This document shows, one piece after another, positions 1-11,500 of a DNA stretch of 64,000 nt. Within the stretch, counting starts at the first letter, position 1. Every line of letters begins with the position of its first letter. Location of the stretch: positions 83,275,803 through 83,339,802 of the forward strand of contig CM036755.1 in assembly GCA_020796225.1 (NCBI GenBank), in the 5' to 3' direction. The stretch comes from Arion vulgaris (taxonomy: Eukaryota > Mollusca > Gastropoda > Stylommatophora > Arionidae). Below the pieces are notes generated by a model. That model was given only the letters and a program-made list of their open reading frames with translations, searched no databases and was not told the origin of the DNA. Made by a program: the position numbers and the translations under genes.

Positions 1-169
1 ATATAAGTCTAGAAACTAATCTGTGAGGTCTGTTCGTGTACGATCAACGTGTATTTAGGTCTATAGACGTTGCATATGAATAGTATCTCTTATAAGGTGG
101 ACAACTTAGTATATAAAAATATATAAGTATAAAACTTAGCATATAAAAAGTATTTTTCTATTAACACTT

Positions 170-625
170 TGTTATCGGTGCCAAACTTTGTCCCTGACAG
201 CAACACACCACAGAAAGCTCACCACATTTGAAATGAAATGCTTGATGAAGACGGTGGGGGTCACCAGGAAAGATAGACTACGAAAAAAAGGCATCAGAAG
301 CAGAGTGGGCATAACTTCATGTACCGAATACATCGAAAGACAACAAATGCAGTGGTTCGGACATATAATGAGAATGGAATACAACCAACCAATTATAGCA
401 GCAGAAACTAAAAAGAGATCAGAAACTAGAGCCAAGGGAAGACCAAGAAAAAGATGGAGAGACAATATCAAGACCACACTAAATAAACACGGATATAACA
501 CAACAAGGCGACTCATCTGCCACTGCAGCACACATAAAAACTCTCATCCCTACACCTAATGGCAAGATTGGATAATCAATTCCATGATCTACCTGGGGAA
601 AGACAATAGGAAATAGATTTAGTAT
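170..625 (+). mobile_element. LINE-H 3' fragment (non-LTR retrotransposon C-terminus)
   Basis: The + strand reads as the region after the reverse-transcriptase domain of a LINE. It has a KCL..TVGVTRKDR segment, then RQQMQWFGHIMRM, then GRPRKRW, the usual order in these ORF2 C-termini. The RT catalytic core is absent, so the copy is 5'-truncated. Related copies lie at 18850, 41640 and, as a bare 3' end, 29550. Confidence 0.8.
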
Positions 626-724
626 ATGATCAAGTTATCTTCCAGTCTGCTGTACTTTGCGTATAGTCAAGTTCTCGTTATGTCTGTCTAGTTCATATGT
701 TCTTCTTTTTTAAAACAATTGTTA

Positions 725-2110
725 TAGATTCATTGATTGATAGAACCATTATGCTTCGGTGAATAGCCATGTGTGCTTAGATCTATTTCTTACATAGAAA
801 GATCTCAGCGGCAGTGCACAAACTCCGTAGCACCGGCAATGGTCCCCGATATAATTTAGAAGATAGTGAAACTATTTTATATGAATATTTTGTTTCTAAT
901 TAATTTTGCCCAGGCAGTGGCTTTAAAGATTGTTCTTCTCAATGTTGAACTACTTTAAAGATTGTTCTTCTCAATGTTGAACTACTTTAAAGATTGTTCT
1001 TCTCAATGTTGAACTACTTTAAAGATTGTTCTTCTCAATGTTGAACTACTTTATAGATTGTTCTTCTCAATGTTGACCATGCCAAGCGTTCTATGCCTAT
1101 GACTCAATGTTGAACTGCCAAGCGTTCTATGCCTATGACTCAATGTTGAACCTATGCCAAGCGTTCTATGCCTATGACTCAATGTTGAACTGCCAAGCGT
1201 TCTATGCCTATGACTCAATGTTGAACCTATGCCAAGCGTTCTATGCCTATGACTCAATGTTGAACTGCCAAGCGTTCTATGCCTATGACTCAATGTTGAA
1301 CTAGCCAGCGTTCTATGCCTATGACTCAATGTTGAACCTATGCCAAGCGTTCTATGCCTATGACTCAATGTTGAACTGCCAAGCGTTCTATGCCTATGAC
1401 TCAATGTTGAACTGCCAAGCGTTCTATGCCTATGACTCGATGTTGAACCTATGCCAAGCGTTCTATGCCTATGACTCGATGTTGAACTACTTTAAAGATT
1501 GTTCTTCTCAATGTTGAACTACTTTATAGATTGTTCTTCTCAATGTTGAACCTATGCCAAGCGTTCTATGCCTATGACTCGATGTTGAACTGCCAAGTGT
1601 TCTATGCCTATGACTCGATGTTGAACCTATGCCAAGTGTTCTATGCCTATGACTCGATGTTGAACCTATGCCAAGTGTTCTATGCCTATGACTCGATGTT
1701 GAACCTATGCCAAGCGTTCTATGCCTATGACTCGATGTTGAACTGCCAAGTGTTCTATGCCTATGACTCGATGTTGAACCTATGCCAAGTGTTCTATGCC
1801 TATGACTCGATGTTGAACCTATGCCAAGCGTTCTATGCCTATGACTCGATGTTGAACTGCCAAGTGTTATATGCCTATGACTCGATGTTGAACTGCCAAG
1901 TGTTCTTTTACGTGTTCAAACTTGAACACGGGACCTATGTTTTATCGTCCGTCTCCGATGGGAATTCTATCTCATCTACACTGAGATCAGGGATCTCTGG
2001 AAAAATATCATGAATCTCCACGAAGAAACGAACCAAATACCTTTGATGCGAGAGGCAAGCACCTAGTCTCTACGCCACAGAAACCCTATAAGAATTGTGT
2101 ATCAGTTTCA
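725..2110 (-). mobile_element. SINE-M, copy 1, internally expanded by a minisatellite
   Basis: Matches copies at 19380-20015 and 53400-53835, which are about 430-640 bp. On the minus strand the end near 2070 reads TGGCGTAGAGAC, a fair Pol III box A, followed by a weak box-B-like TTGGTTCG. This suggests a tRNA-derived SINE in minus orientation; box B is degenerate. The body between 921 and 1902 is replaced by a tandem array that is single-copy in the other two elements. Confidence 0.6.
921..1902. repeat. Minisatellite, 36/39-bp and 32-bp units, inside SINE-M
   Basis: Two interleaved unit types occur. A 32-bp unit contains AGATTGTTCTTCTCAATG; there are about four at the start and two near 1490-1550. 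A 36/39-bp unit contains GCCAAGCGTTCTATGCC, in about 21 copies. The 39-bp form has an extra CCTATG. Later copies carry GTGTTC in place of GCGTTC. Unit lengths divisible by three leave frames open on both strands; I do not regard these as coding. Confidence 0.92.
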
Positions 2111-2194
2111 GAGTTGTTGGTTCTTATCCATTCTAGTGCCTGCATCGATCGATTAATAATTACTGAGTAATGAAGCTTTTTAGTAAGGTTCTAG

Positions 2195-2870
2195 TAGTAG
2201 CATGTCCCTTGCGGAACACCACTTTCATCATAGTCCGCCTGAAAAACTCTCTGTCTCTGCAAGTTCTCCCGCCTGTTCCAGCATTATGTTCAAAGGTTTC
2301 TTTGATGTCCTGCTCCCCCCTTTTCACTTTGGTTGTCTCCTGCCTCCTGCTCCAGGAACAATGCCTTCATTTACCGTTCTCTCCAAACAACTGTGACGTT
2401 CAGGACCGTGCGGTATATTTTCTCAGTATGATGCAAGTCTTCGAAATGCCGCCCCTGAAATGTTTTTTCTTTAAAATAACCTTCAATTGTGGTTTTAATT
2501 TGGCTGCTTATGTCGTCTCCCCCTTGCGGTACCGCCTGATGCGGTCGCCTCTCTGTGTCATAGCATGGCACGGCCTTGGTGACATTTAACGTGGCCACAA
2601 TATTTCATCTTCTGGAACTTGATGTTATTTATGAGCCTATGCTCCTCGATATGAAGGTCTTGTAGGATGTCTTTGTTTTGTTCTCTTCTCTGTCCAGGGT
2701 GTTCTAAGATCTTTTCTGTAACATCTTGTTTCAAAAGCTTCAAATTTCTTCTTTAATGTTTGTGTTATGGTCCACAATTCGCAACCATATGTTGCTGCAG
2801 AGAATATGCATGTTCTCAGAAGTCTTACTTGTGTTTCTTTGCTTGTTTTGTTAATAATGTTGAAACACGT
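2195..2870 (-). mobile_element. LINE-J fragment
   Basis: The minus strand contains broken LINE ORF2 C-terminal motifs, including QKMKYCGHVKCHQG (the usual ..L.YFGHV.R position) and, nearer the 3' end, a segment shared with 27335-27505 where GKGRPRRRWQQD is intact. Several frameshifts and stops interrupt it. Confidence 0.65.
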
Positions 2871-2904
2871 ATTAGTAAAGTGGTTAATTTTACATCTCTA
2901 GATT

Positions 2905-3007
2905 TATGTGTATATATATATATATATATATAACTAGATAGGTGGAAAATTTCACGATTCTTGAATCCACATTTAGAACAAGAGACACTAAAACCTGAGT
3001 TTGAATC
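2905..3007 (+). promoter_or_regulatory. Probable promoter/5'UTR of lectin gene 1
   Basis: A (TA)n tract at about 2909-2932 is followed by roughly 75 bp ending at the start codon. This segment is conserved with 20605-20681 upstream of gene 2 (shared words include AACTAGATA, AATTTCACGATT and TGAATCCACA). Sequence further upstream is unrelated transposon in both genes, so conservation is confined to this stretch. The TATA assignment is a guess. Confidence 0.45.
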
Positions 3008-3044
3008 ATGATAAGTTTCAGGTTCATAACGATTTTATTTACAG
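3008..3044 (+). CDS. Lectin gene 1, exon 1 (signal peptide)
   Basis: ATG at 3008 opens 12 codons (MISFRFITILFT) and one base of the next codon, then a CAG|GTAAGG donor at 3045. It joins in phase 1 to the acceptor at 5837, giving a glycine at the junction. The hydrophobic run continues into exon 2 (TLYAVF), giving a plausible secretory signal. Gene 2 has the same 37-bp exon (MISFRYITILIT) with the same donor, which is the main support. Confidence 0.82.
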
Positions 3045-3059
3045 GTAAGGATGATTTTG

Positions 3060-3145
3060 AGATGTTTGTCTGTCTGTGTGTCTTATGTTTGTCTGTCTGT
3101 CTGTGTGTCTTATGTTTGTCTGTCTGTCTGTGTGTCTTATGTTGA
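3060..3145. repeat. 27-bp tandem repeat x3 in intron 1 of gene 1
   Basis: Three copies of a GTCTGTCTGTCTGTGTGTC-containing unit start about 15 bp after the donor. The duplicated gene 2 intron has one copy at 20738-20765, so the triplication arose after the duplication. Confidence 0.85.
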
Positions 3146-4440
3146 CATTAACTAGTTCTGACGTCTTCTCTTATAGCCAATCAGATCTGGCAAAATGCTA
3201 CAGTATAATTCAGTAGAAGAGGTACTATCAAGGGGGGTTTGTTGGTACATTTATTCCAGACATAGTTAAGGTTTTTGTCGGAGTTAAGGAGGTCACGCTT
3301 TGTGAAATACTATCGGATGGTGGCGTGCTATTTCTTCGGAGAGGGACCAGGTCATATGGGATAAAACCTGGTGCAATGAAGTTAATACTTCGGATTTTGA
3401 TGAGTAAAAATCTGACACAAATATGTACACATGTGTGGCCTAATGGGAACTATACACGCTTCTGTTATGTATGGAAAGAAGCCATAATGATTCGGACTTT
3501 ACCTGGGGAAACAGGAGTCAATATCTGCAGCTTTCTGACGGCTGAGGACCATCGTAAAAGTGCAGTGACCCAGGACGTGGTGGTTCTTTCACCTTGGATG
3601 TTTGCAAACATGACTACAGTATAGTATAACTTGGCATATTGCATGTAATATAGTGGCGGGAATGTGCACAGTGAACCATATCTTGGATAATTGGAAGCAT
3701 GACTAGAATATAGTAGAACTTGACATTTTGCTTGTAATATGGTGGTGGGTAATGTGCACAGTGAACCATACCCTGGCTGCTGTATCATTAAGCTCTCTAG
3801 TCCACAAGGGCTAGATCAGTTCAATTCTGACTTTTGTTCAGAGTGCGTAGACAATCTACAAACATCCTTTCAATATTATGTCTACCTGACAGAAGGATAA
3901 AAGTCAAAAAATTCTACTGAGCTATTGTAGATGCTTATACATATATACATATATATCTACGAAAGATCTTACGCGTGTTCTGGCCAAAACCTATCTCAAC
4001 CAAAACTACTTACACAGTGTCAACAAGACTTAATATCGAAATACACACAAATCATCACATCAGAGATCGAATTAGAAATGGATCTGACATGTTTTGATGC
4101 TGTCATATGGGGACTAAATGAGAGCTAGCTAGAAAGTTACATGAATGCTGAAAACAGCAGTTTTGGGTTCAGAAAATGGGAAGGTTCCACAACTAATTGG
4201 ACTTTATGTAGAAGCTAGCATTATGCTACGAATTAACGATAACTTTGAATTAGAGATAATGGAATTGCATCAATCTGGAAATCACAAACTTCATTTAGTA
4301 TTCGGCAGAAGAAAGACAAAACGGATGGTTTGGACGTATTTGCTAGACTGTCATCTAAACCAGAATGAACTGATCCTAAGTACAAATTAGTGAAAGAATA
4401 ATATAAAAAATATATTTTTATAGTTTATATATATATATAT
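3146..4440. other. Gene 1 intron, largely unassigned
   Basis: 3165-3260 matches the gene 2 intron at 21495-21605 and so is old intron sequence. An imperfect two-copy repeat of about 88 bp lies at 3608-3785 (shared GTGCACAGTGAACCATA). Open frames of 60-100 codons at 3325-3624, 3931-4128 and 4145-4390 show no recognisable domain; I treat them as chance. No gene is supported here. Confidence 0.5.
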
Positions 4441-4461
4441 ATAAATAATATAATGACTATA

Positions 4462-4700
4462 TTCCCCTCGGATCGTTATACGTTACATAGGGCCTGCAAG
4501 TAATTTCTCATACCAATCTGTTCTGGACAACTCGCTCAATCGCTTCAAGTAAATTAAGACCTATATTTATTGCTTCTCTCAGCAAAGTTCGTTTCAGGGT
4601 TTCTTTAGTGTCTTCCTCTCTTTCTTGAACCCTTTGTCTCCAACTTCAATGTATGATTTGATATTCTTTAATCATTTCTTCTCAAGGTATGCCCAACATA
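4462..4700 (-). mobile_element. LINE-A 3' end
   Basis: Antisense 3' terminus of LINE-A. It shares the words ACGTTACATAGGGCCTGCAAG and CTCTCAGCAAAGTTCGTTTC with copies at 20085, 46705, 54255 and 57358. It ends in an AT dinucleotide run at 4698-4712. Confidence 0.8.
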
Positions 4701-4749
4701 TATATATATATATATTATTCTACATAAGAATATTGATTGATAAATTATA

Positions 4750-5300
4750 CTATCAGTTACATTCTGGAGTCATCTTCTCCGTGATCTTCCTCTTCTCCGC
4801 TTTGTCCTTATGCCTTATTCTATAATAGTCTTCTCCAACCCTTCGTGTCTCTTTTATATGTTCAAAATATTTCAATTTTCCCTTTCTTATTTGTAGCATC
4901 AGACAGTTTTGTTTTTATTTTGAGTTCTTTCAAGATAGATAATTTATTCTCTTCTCTGTCCATAATATACGAATGGCTCTTCTGTAACACTTACATTCAA
5001 AAGCACATATTTATTTTTCCACTGCCTTGTTAAATGTCCATGCTTCACACACATACGTTGACACTTGAAATATGCATGCTCTTAGTATATCTCTTTGTTT
5101 TCTTATAAATTCTATTCCATAATATTTTTAGTTTAATGTTATGTCAGGCCCTGTTTGTTCTTCTTTTAATTTCTCTCATATCATTTCCATCTTTTACTAG
5201 CAGTGTACTGCGATATTTAAAGCTGTTCACATTTTTCTATTTTCTCTCCGTTTGTATACCAGATACTGTCGTAAATTTTACCTTCGTCTTGCTTCTTTTT
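4750..5300 (-). mobile_element. LINE-B fragment
   Basis: The antisense strand encodes a decayed version of the LINE-B C-terminus, in which better copies (53071-53376 +) read KIKENWLMLQIRMRKLKYFGH followed by RRGRPRKIW. Upstream of that it has RT-thumb sequence. No intact frame remains. Confidence 0.7.
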
Positions 5301-5304
5301 TTTA

Positions 5305-5740
5305 TCCTCACACTGCTACCGTGTTGTTGCTTAGTGTCAACACCGGGTTTTCTGTTTTTGTCTTCCGTTGTTCAGGTGGCTTGGGTGATTGTTATTTTTG
5401 CTCTTTGATAGGATTCTGCTATGCCATCTAACCATCTTTTACGTTCTGTTGTATAAGACTCTATAATCTGTGGAGTTTGTATGCATTCTTATTAAGTTGC
5501 CAAAACACTTCATTCTTTGTTTCTCAATGTAATTCAAGCAAGGTTCTGTGCCAACTTTCTTCTTATGCTGATGTTGGATACTGTCTTTCCTGGTGTTGTT
5601 GGTAACTTTTTACATGCACCGCATTTCACACGTAGTTATTATTTATGACTGTGCTTTGCTCATTGTCCATGTTTGGCGTTGCTAACACAAAGTAAGTATG
5701 AAGATGCTGTTGATCATCTATTGTTTAGCTGTCAGAGAGA
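5305..5740 (-). mobile_element. LINE-D 3' fragment
   Basis: Shares about 430 bp with 46245-46700 and its first 100 bp with 28885-28985. The antisense product has the LINE C-terminal FGNLIRMH and, at its 5' edge, a decayed 'pilLYgsEtWtm' segment (better at 46483-46692). It ends about 100 bp before the exon 2 acceptor of gene 1. Confidence 0.7.
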
Positions 5741-5837
5741 TTTTTGAGTGCATGGGACAAGCTGGTAGGTTACAACATTTGATTTTTGCAATCTAGCTTG
5801 TATCTTTAAATATTATATTTTTCGTTTTTTTTTACAG

Positions 5838-6517
5838 GAACACTGTATGCAGTCTTCATGGTTGAAACAGACGGGTCTGGACTAACTTTCTACCAAGTAT
5901 GGGCCGACTATGGAGCACGACATGTTGCTGCTGCTATGAACACACCATCCGCTGCGGTATGTGCTATGCGGACAATTCAAATGTACCCCCACGCTAGGAG
6001 CTTCACGTTCAACTCCGAAATATATATGTGCATTTCTGGAGCAAGTCTTGAGAAAACAAAACCTCCACCAAGCAGCGCTGAAGGAAGTCTATTTGTTGCA
6101 TTAAACCCTCCTGCAGGATTTGGTGTACTCTCCTATGGAAATATGACTGCCTGTATTGGTTTTATCGAGAGGGAAACTAACTATAAAAATGCCGCTCAAG
6201 TTTGCAAAAATATGGGATATTATTTAGTTACTGTTGAGAGCTTGAAGAAGGTGAACATTTTGACCGTTTTAGCGGGACAAAAAACATTTTGGGTCGGTTG
6301 TGATGACAGAGGCATAGAAGACACCTTTGTCTGGCAAGCAGATGGCACTGAGATGACTCAAGAGACTAGGGAATCAGTTTTTTCACCAGAGGAACCGAGT
6401 AATGATGAAAACCAAGATTGCTGTGTTTATAGACACGAAACAAACTTGTTAGATGATTTTGATTGCTCTGCATTGTTCCCATTTGTGTGTGAGATTTCTT
6501 TAACTAAATGTGCTTGA
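5838..6517 (+). CDS. Lectin gene 1, exon 2: secreted PAN-like/C-type lectin protein
   Basis: Join with 3008-3044 gives 238 residues ending at TGA 6515-6517. The acceptor is TTTACAG at 5837, phase 1. Residues 1 to about 20 are the signal peptide. Residues 50-107 are a reduced PAN/apple-like segment keeping only C54 and C77; genes 3 and 4 have five cysteines here. From C118 it is a C-type lectin domain: C118, C135, WVGC 164-167, DTFVW 174-178, EPS 198-200, C207/C208, FDC 220-222 and C230. EPS replaces the EPN calcium/sugar motif and WND is reduced to DDFDC, so mannose-type binding is doubtful. C208 and C237 are extra. One N-glycosylation site, NMT 114. Likely an extracellular recognition protein; the ligand is unknown. 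Confidence 0.88.
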
Positions 6518-6705
6518 TATTTGAGAATCAGAATGTTGAAGATAGATTTCTTTAAGTAAATGTGCTTGATATTTGAGAATCAGAATGTTGAAGATAGATT
6601 TTTTAAGCTAAATGTGCTTGATATTTGAGAATCAGAATGTTGGAGCTAGATTTATTTAAGTAAATGTGTTTGATATTTGAGAATCAGAATGTTGGAGAAT
6701 GGTTA
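6491..6705 (+). repeat. 52-bp tandem repeat, 4 copies, spanning the gene 1 stop codon
   Basis: The last codons of gene 1 (EISLTKCA-stop) plus 28 bp of 3'UTR are tandemly repeated three more times downstream, with substitutions. Each unit contains TTGATATTTGAGAATCAGAA. Gene 2 has the same structure with three units. Confidence 0.9.
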
Positions 6706-6719
6706 AGAAATATATTCGC

Positions 6720-7120
6720 AAACTTATCATCACCAATGTTTTTGTTCATTGTTCAATTGAGAATCATCTTCATCTTCATCTTCATCGCTCATCGGACATC
6801 GAACATCGGACATGTCTATAATTGTTCCGATCTCCTCCCATGCATGTGTTTCAGTGTGTATTTAGACCAACAACTCCCTTTCTGTGTTGGTCAATGTATC
6901 AACTGAAGCCTTTCTCACAATTTTCCCATCTTGCCGCAACCATCGACATGCATAACTTGGATCAACTGAGACAGAGAATATACTAGATCCCTTTCGTTGA
7001 AACCCAAAGCGCATGTTTCAGAGCCTCGATGATGTCTAATGTGTCCATGAGACCTATTCTCTAACGAGCGTTGCTCGTCATGTATTCCACTTCCATTGCC
7101 CTTCCCTAGAGTAAAATACA
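6720..7120 (-). mobile_element. LINE-RNH C-terminal fragment
   Basis: The antisense strand matches 26935-27290 and 40650-41010, and corresponds to the end of the RNase H-bearing LINE at 60252-61346 (the ERAD..A..A segment after the PGHAG motif, then a LSQL..L region). Heavily broken. Confidence 0.65.
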
Positions 7121-7159
7121 ATATATGCTAATCAAAGACGCATTATACAGTAGACCTCT

Positions 7160-7915
7160 TACTCATCATCAGTGCGTTCTCTACTCATCATCAGGTGCCG
7201 TCTCTCTAGTATCATCTCTCCAAATCTCGTCGATATTACTATCATCATCATCGTATGATGGCCTATCAAGACAGGTACTTTCGATATCAGTCTCTCATCA
7301 TCAGGTGCCGATTACTCTACTCATCATCAGGTGCCGTTCTTCTTCATCATCAGGTGCCGTTCTCTCTTACTCATCATCAGTGCCGTTCTCTCTTACTCAT
7401 CATCATCAGTGCCGTCTCTCTTACTCATCATCATCAGGTGCCGTTCTCTCTTACTCATCATCAGGTGCCGTTCTCTCTTACTCATCATCAGGTGCCGTTC
7501 TCTCTTACTCATCATCAGGTGCCGTTCTCTCTTACTCATCATCAGGTGCCGTTCTCTCTTACTCATCATCAGGTGCCGTTCTCTCTTACTCATCATCAGG
7601 TGCCGTTCTCTCTTACTCATCATCAGTTGCCGTTCTCTCTTACTCATCATCAGGTGCCGTCTTCTTACTCATCATCAGTGCCGTTCTCTCTATCATCATC
7701 AGTTGCCGTTCTCTCTTACTCATCATCAGGTGCCGTTCTCTCTTACTCATCATCATCAGGTGCCGTTCTCTCTTACTCATCATCAGGTGCCGTTCTCTCT
7801 TACTCATCATCATCAGTTGCCGTTCTCTCTTACTCATCATCATCAGGTGCCGTTCTCTCTTACTCATCATCAGTTGCCTTTCTCTCTTACTCATCATCAT
7901 CAGGTGCCGTTCTGG
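7160..7915. repeat. Minisatellite, 27/30-bp unit, about 27 copies
   Basis: The unit contains CATCATCAGGTGCCGTTCTC; an extra ATC gives the 30-bp form. The word CATCATCAGGTGCCGTCTC is the antisense 3' terminus of LINE-F (seen at 56878 and, as complement, at 45175). The array therefore looks seeded by a LINE-F 3' end. All frames are open because of the period; none is considered coding. Confidence 0.92.
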
Positions 7916-7984
7916 CTGGCGTAGGTGATCATGGATCTTCGTAAATCTCTGTCCCTGATATTTGCTATCATCTCACTCGTGTGG

Positions 7985-8240
7985 TGATGGGGCCTGCAAG
8001 GAAAGCAAAGAATAGTACTTCTGCGATATTCAAGGCATGTCGTAAGAGGTGACTGATGTAGGACCTAGAGACGCTACCCTAGTAAATAAAAAGCGTCGCA
8101 GAAATCGGATGTGCTGGCATTCGTGTAGGCGCATAACTGGCACAATGTACAATCGCTCTTAGGCTCAGATCACACACAAATCCACAGAGTGGTTACAAGT
8201 TATCGATATGGAGCGCTCGAAGAAGAAGAAGCTATTATCT
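7985..8240 (+). mobile_element. R1 retroposon, AGA-tailed
   Basis: Same sequence as 17655-17905 and 30925-31120. It has GGCATGTCGTAAGAGG, then TAGTAAATAAAAAGC, GAAATCGGATGTGCTGG, ACAATGTACAATCG, and a terminal GAAGAAGAAGAAG tail. No coding potential. The tailed, repeated 3' end suggests a non-autonomous retroposon. Confidence 0.7.
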
Positions 8241-8249
8241 CAGATGTTG

Positions 8250-8590
8250 ATGCTTTTACATGAAATCAAGCTGTCCCAAATTTTTGATCTTTGTCTTCCT
8301 CTGACTCTTCTATCCCCTAAATTTACTGGTTATCACAGTGTGTTCTAAGCCTCCCTTTCTCATTAAATGTCCCACCAAAAATGATTGCATCGTTCTTATA
8401 TTGATAATAAGCTTTTTCTGTATCCTGGCCTCATTCAACACTTCCACATTTGTTATTCTAGCAGTCCATGGGATTCTCATCATTCTTCTGTAAAACCACA
8501 TCTCTGTGGTCTCTAGAGATTTTTCTATATGTTTGTTTACTGTCCATGACAGTCTATGACTGTCCATGGCTGTCCTCGACTGTCCATAAC
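8250..8590 (-). mobile_element. LINE-G 3' fragment
   Basis: The antisense frame 8310-8567 reads as a LINE C-terminus: LETTEMWFYRRMMRIPW, then VGHLMRKGGLEH, the equivalent of the GH.MRR..LEH motif in copies at 37565 and 55525. RT core absent. Confidence 0.75.
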
Positions 8591-8593
8591 TCG

Positions 8594-11500
8594 CCTCAGA
8601 CTTCTCGTAGATTCTTTAATTAGTTATTATGATTTATATTGCTTGTTTTACTTGCGAACTTCAGACTTCTCGTAGATTCTTTAATTAGTTATTATGATTT
8701 ATATTGCTTGTTTTACTTGCGAACTTCAGACTTCTCGTAGATTCTTTAATTAGTTATTATGATTTATATTGCTTGTCTTACTTGCGAACTTCAGACTTCT
8801 CGTAGATTCTTTAATTAGTTATTATGATTTATATTGCTTGTTTTACTTGCAACTTCAGACTTCTTCGTAGATTCTTTAATTAGTTATTATGATTTATATT
8901 GTTGTCTTACTTCGAACTTCAGACTTCTCGTAGATTCTTTAATTAGTTATTATGATTTATATTGCTTGTCTTACTTGCGAACTTCAGACTTCTCGTAGAT
9001 TCTTTAATTAGTTATTATGATTTATATTGCTTGTTTTACTTGCGAACTTCAGACTTCTCGTAGATTCTTTAATTAGTTATTATGATTTATATTGCTTGTC
9101 TTACTTGCTAACTTCAGACTTCTCGTAGATTCTTTAATTAGTTATTATGATTTATATTGCTTGTTTTACTTCAGAACTTCAGACTTCTCGTAGATTCTTT
9201 AATTAGTTATTATGATTTATATTGCTTGTCTTACTTGCGAACTTCAGACTTCTCGTAGATTCTTTAATTAGTTATTATGATTTATATTGCTTGTCTTACT
9301 TTGAACTTCAGACTTCTTTAGATTCTTTAATTAGTTATTATGATTTATATTGCTTGTCTTACTTGCGAACTTCAGACTTCTCGTAGATTCTTTAATTAGT
9401 TATTATGATTTATATTGCTTGTCTTACTTGCGAACTTCAGACTTCTCGTAGATTCTTTAATTAGTTATTATGATTTATATTGCTTGTCTTACTTGCGAAC
9501 TTTCTGGATCAGATTCTTTAATTAGTTATTATGATTTATATTGCTTGTCTTACTTGAAGAACTTTCTGGATCAGATTCTTTAATTAGTTATTATGATTTA
9601 TATTGCTTGTTTTACTTGCAAACTTCAGACTTCTCGTAGATTCTTTAATTAGTTATTATGATTTATATTGCTTGTCTTACTTGCGAACTTCAGACTTCTC
9701 GTAGATTCTTTAATTAGTTATTATGATTTATATTGCTTGTCTTACTTGCGAACTTCAGACTTCTCGTAGATTCTTTAATTAGTTATTATGATTTATATTG
9801 CTTGTCTTACTTGCGAACTTCAGACTTCTCGTAGATTCTTTAATTAGTTATTATGATTTATATTGCTTGTCTTACTTAGAACTTCAGACTTCTCGTAGAT
9901 TCTTTAATTAGTTATTATGATTTATATTGCTTGTCTTACTTGCGAACTTCAGACTTCTCGTAGATTCTTTAATTAGTTATTATGATTTATATTGCTTGTC
10001 TTACTTAGAACTTCAGACTTCTCGTAGATTCTTTAATTAGTTATTATGATTTATATTGCTTGTCTTACTTGCGAACTTCAGACTTCTCGTAGATTCTTTA
10101 ATTAGTTATTATGATTTATATTGCTTGTCTTACTTGCGAACTTCAGACTTCTCGTAGATTCTTTAATTAGTTATTATGATTTATATTGCTTGTCTTACTT
10201 CAGAACTTCAGACTTCTCGTAGATTCTTTAATTAGTTATTATGATTTATATTGCTTGTCTTACTTGCGAACTTCAGACTTCTCGTAGATTCTTTAATTAG
10301 TTATTATGATTTATATTGCTTGTCTTACTTGCGAACTTCAGACTTCTCGTAGATTCTTTAATTAGTTATTATGATTTATATTGCTTGTCTTACTTGCGAA
10401 CTTCAGACTTCTCGTAGATTCTTTAATTAGTTATTATGATTTATATTGCTTGTCTTACTTGCGAACTTCAGACTTCTCGTAGATTCTTTAATTAGTTATT
10501 ATGATTTATATTGCTTGTCTTACTTGCGAACTTCAGACTTCTCGTAGATTCTTTAATTAGTTATTATGATTTATATTGCTTGTTTTACTTGCGAACTTCA
10601 GACTTCTCGTAGATTCTTTAATTAGTTATTATGATTTATATTGCTTGTCTTACTTGCTAACTTCAGACTTCTCGTAGATTCTTTAATTAGTTATTATGAT
10701 TTATATTGCTTGTTTTACTTAGAACTTCGACTTCGTAGATTCTTTAATTAGTTATTATGATTTATATTGCTTGTCTTACTTGCGAACTTCAGACTTCTCG
10801 TAGATTCTTTAATTAGTTATTATGATTTATATTGCTTGTTTTCTTCAGAACCTCAGACTTCTCGTAGATTCTTTAATTAGTTATTATGATTTATATTGCT
10901 TGTCTTACTTGCGAACTTCAGACTTCTCGTAGAGTCTTTAATTAGTTATTATGATTTATATTGCTTGTCTTACTTGCGAACTTCAGACTTCTCGTAGATT
11001 CTTTAATTAGTTATTATGATTTATATTGCTTGTCTTACTTGCTAACTTCAGACTTCTCGTAGATTCTTTAATTAGTTATTATGATTTATATTGCTTGTCT
11101 TACTTGCGAACTTCAGACTTCTCGTAGATTCTTTAATTAGTTATTATGATTTATATTGCTTGTCTTACTTGCGAACTTCAGACTTCTCGTAGATTCTTTA
11201 ATTAGTTATTATGATTTATATTGCTTGTCTCTTGAACTTCAGACTTCTCGTAGATTCTTTAATTAGTTATTATGATTTATATTGCTTGTCTTACTTGCGA
11301 ACTTCAGACTTCTCGTAGATTCTTTAATTAGTTATTATGATTTATATTGCTTGTCTTACTTCAGAACTTCAGACTTCTCGTAGATTCTTTAATTAGTTAT
11401 TATGATTTATATTGCTTGTCTTACTTGCGAACTTCAGACTTCTCGTAGATTCTTTAATTAGTTATTATGATTTATATTGCTTGTCTTACTTGCGAACTTC

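Larger units (their letters stand above)
1..7120 (+). repeat. Segmental duplication, copy 1 (contains lectin gene 1)
   Basis: Blocks of this segment recur in the same order at 18681-27290. The pairs are 1-900 with 18681-19500; 1905-2150 with 19710-20000; 2930-3165 with 20610-20775; 3165-3260 with 21495-21605; and 5838-7120 with 26070-27270. Between the blocks the two copies differ by independent transposon insertions and array expansions, so the duplication predates those events. The true left edge may lie outside the window, because homology starts at base 1. Confidence 0.85.

Noticed and set aside
1051..2013. Repetitive proteins such as MLNxCQxFYAYDS repeats
   Set aside because: Unit length divisible by three opens frames on both strands; the sequence lies in a SINE body and has no start or splice context.
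3325..3624. 99-codon open frame in the gene 1 intron
   Set aside because: No recognisable domain, not conserved in the duplicated intron, and partly overlaps a tandem repeat.
5698..5745. Signal-peptide-like MKMLLIIYCLAV just upstream of gene 1 exon 2
   Set aside because: It is the antisense strand of LINE-D, with a related sequence at 46670, and lacks a suitable phase-1 donor. The exon at 3008-3044 fits better and is duplicated in gene 2.
7125..7944. Long overlapping open frames in three phases
   Set aside because: Translation of a 27/30-bp minisatellite; no domain.
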